DNA of 64,000 nucleotides from Paramarasmius palmivorus (lineage: Eukaryota > Basidiomycota > Agaricomycetes > Agaricales > Marasmiaceae): assembly GCA_037176845.1 (NCBI GenBank), contig JAYKXP010000027.1, positions 248,001 through 312,000 on the forward strand, given 5' to 3'. Position 1 is the stretch's first letter; every line of letters begins with the position of its first letter. The notes beneath the pieces are model-generated. The model was given only the letters and a program-made list of their open reading frames with translations. It searched no databases and was not told the origin of the DNA. The position numbers and the translations under genes are program-made. Below are positions 59,931 to 64,000 of this stretch, piece after piece.

Positions 59931-62468
59931 CTGGTTTGCTTGTCCATTGTCGGCCTTGATAATATCAGCGGCCTGCGGGAAGAGGAATTGTCAGCTTTTA
60001 TGTTTTCGTGCAGTCGGGTCAAGGAACGGACCTTTTCTGCGACAGCGATAACAGTGGGATTGATAGCTGAAGAGACCAACATAGGGAGGACACCAGCGTC
60101 AACGACACGGACATTGGACAAGCCGTAAACCTTGAGGCGAGAATCAACGACACCGCCGATTTCCTTGGAGGCCATAGCGGTGGTGCCAGATGCATGGTTA
60201 TGAACAGAGACCATGTGTTCGAGGTAGCTGGTAGATAAGCGTATGATTAGCACGACGTGAAAAGGAATACGAGTAATTCAACTGACTCTAGGAAATCGGC
60301 ATCGGTAGTAGCCTCAGGGCCGGGTTCGTTAGGTCCTTCAACGAGATCGGAGAAAGGAGCAGTAGCAGCCCATTTACGGGTGAACTTGATACCTTCAACG
60401 AGGACATCCTTGTCTGTATACATAGAAGGACTCAGTTGTGTTGCTGTATGAATGTCATATGACATACCAAGCTCGTTCGATAAGAAGCCCATATCAATGA
60501 CTGGAGCTGCGAGAGGGTCGGCACTTGAGATGTGCTGCATTATAAAGTCGTTAGTACCTCAAAAGCTAGCTATTAATGCAGAACGTACGACTGAGCCTCG
60601 GCTGTAAGGATGCATAGCAATAGGGACCACAGCAGCGTAACCTTGACCAGGCTCAGCAGATGCGGCGAAGTTTCCTTGCGGTACCATGGTGAAGCCGATT
60701 GTTCCAGCTTTGGCCTCAACAGTAACGTTTCTGTAGAAGTTATACTGAACCCTTTGGATCGCAGTGATGTTGTCGGAGGCGAGCAGGGCGTCAATCTTGG
60801 AAACATAGGTTTCCATGAACGAGTCGTTGGTGATGCTGCGAATAGGGATACTGCCATAAATGAGAGGAGTGAATGTGTAAGGACCGGTATGTGATTCCTC
60901 GCTGCATGGTCATCGGGAAGTAAGCGAGGGACAGTTCTAGCATTCGGATGGATACGCACTATTGAGCCAAGGCCTCGTTTGCGTAGGTTGCGTTGTTGCG
61001 GAGCTTGTCTAGAAGATGACCATTAGTTGCGTGTGTAGGAATCGCGACACAGAACACATACCTAGAGTAACGTATTGGTCACGAATCTTGTATTCGGTGA
61101 TAACCAATGGATGATCCTGAAACGTTACATTGAGTAACAAAATCATATAGAAAACGACGAGACAATACCTGAAGATTCTCTCCGACTTGTGGAAGATCGA
61201 CGATGGGAGTGATGTTGAGAGAAGTCAACAGTTCTGCGTTACCGACTCCAGAGAGTTCAAGTAATTGCGGGGTCTTAATGGCACCTACAGTACAGGATCA
61301 GTACTAATGTAACGGGAAGGTGAAGATTTTCATACCTGCGGCAAGAATAACCTCTTTGCTAGCGTTCACCACGTAGTTTTGACCGGCGACGGAGAAGTCC
61401 ACGCCAGATGCCACGAGTGACCCGTCAGTGGTGTTCTGGAAGTTGATCTTAGTTGCGTAGGCACCGGTCAAGAAAACGAGGTTGGGGTCTTCAGCATGAG
61501 GAGAGAAGTACTGAGGAGCGGTGTATGACCGAACGCCTGAGAGATCAACGTTCCGTGAAAGGAGAGGGAAACCGCTATTGTCGCCGGCGTCCTGAGAAGT
61601 GGATGCTGTCAGATAGATGGCAGTAGGAACAGATATAAACCCTTACAGGGTTGTAGTTCAAAGGCAATCCAAGATTTTGAACAGCTTGGACCATGGGAAC
61701 ATCAACGTCAGTCGCGAAGTTAGGGTAGGTGACCTGTTCAACATATGAGCCATATGAAAAATTATCAACAGTATGCGGAAACTCACTTGAATTGGACCAT
61801 CACGGCCATGAGCATCAAGGAAATCTTGGGTAATTTCTTGACCAGGGTACCAAAGAGTGCCAGGTTCAGTCCTATTTTCCGCCTTTTTGAAGTACGGAAG
61901 CAAGCCATCAAAAGACCAGTGGTCTTCGTTTCCAAAAGCTCCCCAGGCATTGTAGTCTTCCGCATGACCACGTTGGTAGACCTATGTGACCTTGTTATTT
62001 ATAATATGAGATGAGTGGCTATAGTGACTTACCATGGCATTGTTCCCGCTGCAGCCTCCGAGCATCTTTCCTCGCGATATGAAGAGGGATCGATTTGCTG
62101 CACCCGGCTGAGGAACGCTGCTCATCATCCAATCGTAATCTGGGTTTGCTAAGTATCCTGCGCCTTGAGGGACAGCGATCCTGGCATCGTCGACATGGTT
62201 TTGTCCAGCCTCGATAACACCCACACGAACGCTAGGATCTTCGGCTAGTCGTGCAGCTACAATAAGACCTGCAGTTCCTCCGCCGACTACAACGTAGTCG
62301 AACTCTTTTTGAGTGAAGGCAAGTGCGCTGAACTCTGTGAGGAGCACTTAGTACACCAAGCCAGCTCGTCACGTATCAGAGCCACTTACCGACCAACCTC
62401 TTTTGAGGGCTGGGACGAGACGCCACGAGCTGAGGTAGTAAGAGAAGGGCAAGTGATGCTGCTAACAT
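59775..62468 (-). CDS. Secreted GMC oxidoreductase with Kex2-type repeat peptide tail
   Basis: Flavin (FAD) alcohol oxidase of the GMC family, aryl-alcohol-oxidase-like. Starts [20 protein letters not shown] (signal peptide), then PQKR, a possible propeptide site. The FAD fold shows [19 protein letters not shown] and [15 protein letters not shown] is the conserved GMC block; HASGT holds the catalytic His, and INPT carries Asn at the second catalytic position. Ten or more short introns. The family normally ends soon after AEKAADIIKA, but here the last exon (59775-59972) adds about 50 residues. Three Lys-Arg pairs (59925-59930, 59871-59876, 59814-59819), each followed by Glu, separate two near-identical peptides (...[11 protein letters not shown] and ...[12 protein letters not shown]) and a third ending VFGAYGAW at the stop. 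In fungi KR is the Kex2 protease site in the late secretory pathway. The enzyme and tail share one frame with no stop. Confidence 0.88.
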
Positions 62469-62507
62469 GATTGCCGAGTGCTGGAGTTGGAAAGTTGGAA
62501 AGGTAGG

Positions 62508-62515
62508 TATTTATA
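62508..62515 (-). promoter_or_regulatory. TATA box of the GMC gene
   Basis: TATAAATA on the minus strand, about 40 bp upstream of the ATG at 62468. Confidence 0.6.
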
Positions 62516-63637
62516 CAGTCGTGCAACTGCAGCGGGACTGCTAGACGTGTTGACTTGAGCACTGCTGCGTTGCAAACAAACTAGAGTCGGTGCCGTTCAG
62601 ATTGACCCGCCCTGAATGTGTCGGTGCTTCCGCAAGGGCATCGGTATACTAGGCCAGAAATTTCGGATCCACGTACACAGAAAGCGATACGAGATTGGCC
62701 TGGCCTGTGATAGACCACAAAAATAAACCGACGAAAATGAAGGACGTGCCGCTAGGGGTATGCGCATTAGGATTGATGATGGGTAATTGTCATTTTGACC
62801 GACGATCACCAAACAAGAAGCGTATAGCATTGGCTACGAAACATGTCAACGAAGATCTGACGTAGATAACTTCGAGTCAACATCGTCCCGAGGCTCAAGG
62901 AAAAAGTTCAAACATACCGTTCGGTGCTCACAGCATAGTCGGTATCTCCTTGGTGGAAAAGTGTAGTTCCTGACAACTGTTTGAAGTCATTCGAATTCCG
63001 AAGTTTCAAGCTGCCCAGCCTTGTCCAGCCTTGAGCTGAAGAGCATGTAGAGAGTTCAAGAAAATGGAGCACGCGACGCAAGTCCTCGGATGCTATGAGT
63101 GATTGTGGGTGCAAAGCGTCTGTTGTGGACGTCGGGTGCTCTCGGTGGTCAGTGATGCGCCTGTGAGAAAATGATGTAATCTGCTGGAACATCGGATAAC
63201 TACCATGGTCCACAGACCTGCAACCTGGGCCGCCTCCCGCCCTCCGTCTTCCACCACCGTCTACCCATCTACCGCCCACAGGGAAATAGGCTCTGCGACA
63301 AGCGATGCACTTGTTTACAGTTGAACAATCTCTACCCACTCAAGTTACCGATCAACCAGATTAGACGTCAAATTCCGTGAACGATTTGGGTTAATCAGGA
63401 AGTCCGAAATGTTCTCCAAGCTTCCCAGTACCTTACCAAGTTCCAGCTGAACCGCTAGCGACCGTCACTAGCACTTAGTGAAATCCGATGCAACGGCTAG
63501 GATTACTCCATATTCAAACGAGGGAACGCCTATTTTTGCTTCGGAAGTCAGGCACCTCCTTCAGCTTTGGTGCAGCGGTTCTCCTTGGGTTTTGCGTAAT
63601 CCAAAGATTCCAGCCGATGCGCTCAGAGCCGAGCGAA

Positions 63638-63644
63638 TATAAAG
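63638..63644 (+). promoter_or_regulatory. TATA box of BBE-like oxidase 3
   Basis: TATAAAG, 75 bp upstream of the ATG at 63719. Confidence 0.55.
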
Positions 63645-63718
63645 GACGGGATATTCTGGGATGTCTCTTCATCAGCTAGCACAGTCTTTTCTGGTGTCTT
63701 CAAGCGTACTCCCACATC

Positions 63719-64000
63719 ATGAAGCTTCTCGCTGCAGTCCTCCTCTCTATCTACTCATTGCACGCCAACGCCGCATCACTGAAGCACCTTGATGTACGCC
63801 ACAAAGACTGTTCAACTTGCGTAAGCTCTTTATCTCGATTGAGTTAGATAATGACTAACCTAGGAACCCGAATAGTGTGCTATCCTGCAACAGAAGCTCG
63901 GAAACAAGGTCTTTCTGCCAGGGGATGCCGTGTACGAGGAGGAGAAGGTCGACTACTACTCGGCTATGGTTGCCGATTTGACCCCGGCATGCAGAATCCT
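63719..64000 (+). CDS. Secreted FAD-linked oxidase, BBE type (copy 3), 5' part only
   Basis: The window ends inside the gene. Starts MKLLAAVLLSIYSLHANAAS (signal peptide). After an intron at about 63821-63876 the sequence reads CAILQQKLGNKVFLPGDAVY and then YYSAMVADLTPACRI. The second exon matches BBE-like oxidase 1 at 31.5 kb closely (LQQ-L--KVFLPG, YYSA, PACR), including a CC pair at the exon join, so both are close paralogues of the same secreted oxidase type. The FAD-binding residues lie beyond the window. Divergent from the GMC gene. Confidence 0.8.

Larger units (their letters stand above)
62469..63718. other. Shared promoter region GMC/BBE-like oxidase 3
   Basis: About 1.25 kb between divergent starts, with TATA boxes at both ends. 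A 143-codon minus frame (62908-63339) shows no motif and is treated as chance. Confidence 0.45.

Noticed and set aside
1..64000. CRISPR arrays, tRNA/rRNA genes, transposase or reverse-transcriptase genes
   Set aside because: None were recognised by eye on either strand; small RNA genes could still be missed without a covariance-model search.

Overview
The window looks like basidiomycete (Agaricomycete) nuclear DNA. Genes are split by many short introns of about 45-60 bp with GT...AG borders, and several proteins belong to mushroom-type families: a protoilludene-synthase-like sesquiterpene cyclase, multi-copy P450s, secreted FAD oxidases and F-box/LRR-like proteins. All gene models are joined by eye from exon translations, so terminal codons are more reliable than every internal splice site.

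Layout: 0-14 kb holds an SDR (-), a P450 of type A (+), a P450 of type B (+), an aldo-keto reductase (+), a small housekeeping-like LTO1/Yae1 gene (-) and a second type A-like P450 (-). 15-21.8 kb holds two divergent paralogous C2H2 zinc-finger genes separated by 4.2 kb, which contain what looks like a decayed trichodiene-synthase-type cyclase. 21.8-25 kb is gene-poor. 25-41 kb holds a second SDR, an F-box-like gene, two head-to-head BBE-type FAD oxidases, a third SDR and a second type B P450. 41-49.7 kb is an accessory patch: three tandem copies of an unknown family (one intact, one frameshifted, one dead), a distant relative on the other strand, an F-box gene and an F-box fragment. 49.8-64 kb holds the sesquiterpene synthase, head-to-head with a third C2H2 gene, then a third type A P450, an F-box-like gene, a GMC oxidoreductase and the start of a third BBE-type oxidase.

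Together the enzymes make a plausible terpenoid cluster: a class I cyclase builds a sesquiterpene (Delta6-protoilludene type by resemblance), five P450s oxygenate it, and SDR, AKR, BBE and GMC enzymes adjust alcohol/carbonyl oxidation states. The C2H2 genes are candidate regulators. Product and co-regulation are inferred.

The most unusual item is the GMC oxidoreductase at 59.8-62.5 kb. After the normal GMC C-terminus it carries a tail of peptide repeats, each preceded by a Lys-Arg pair followed by Glu. This is the layout of fungal Kex2-processed repeat precursors, here fused to a secreted flavoenzyme.
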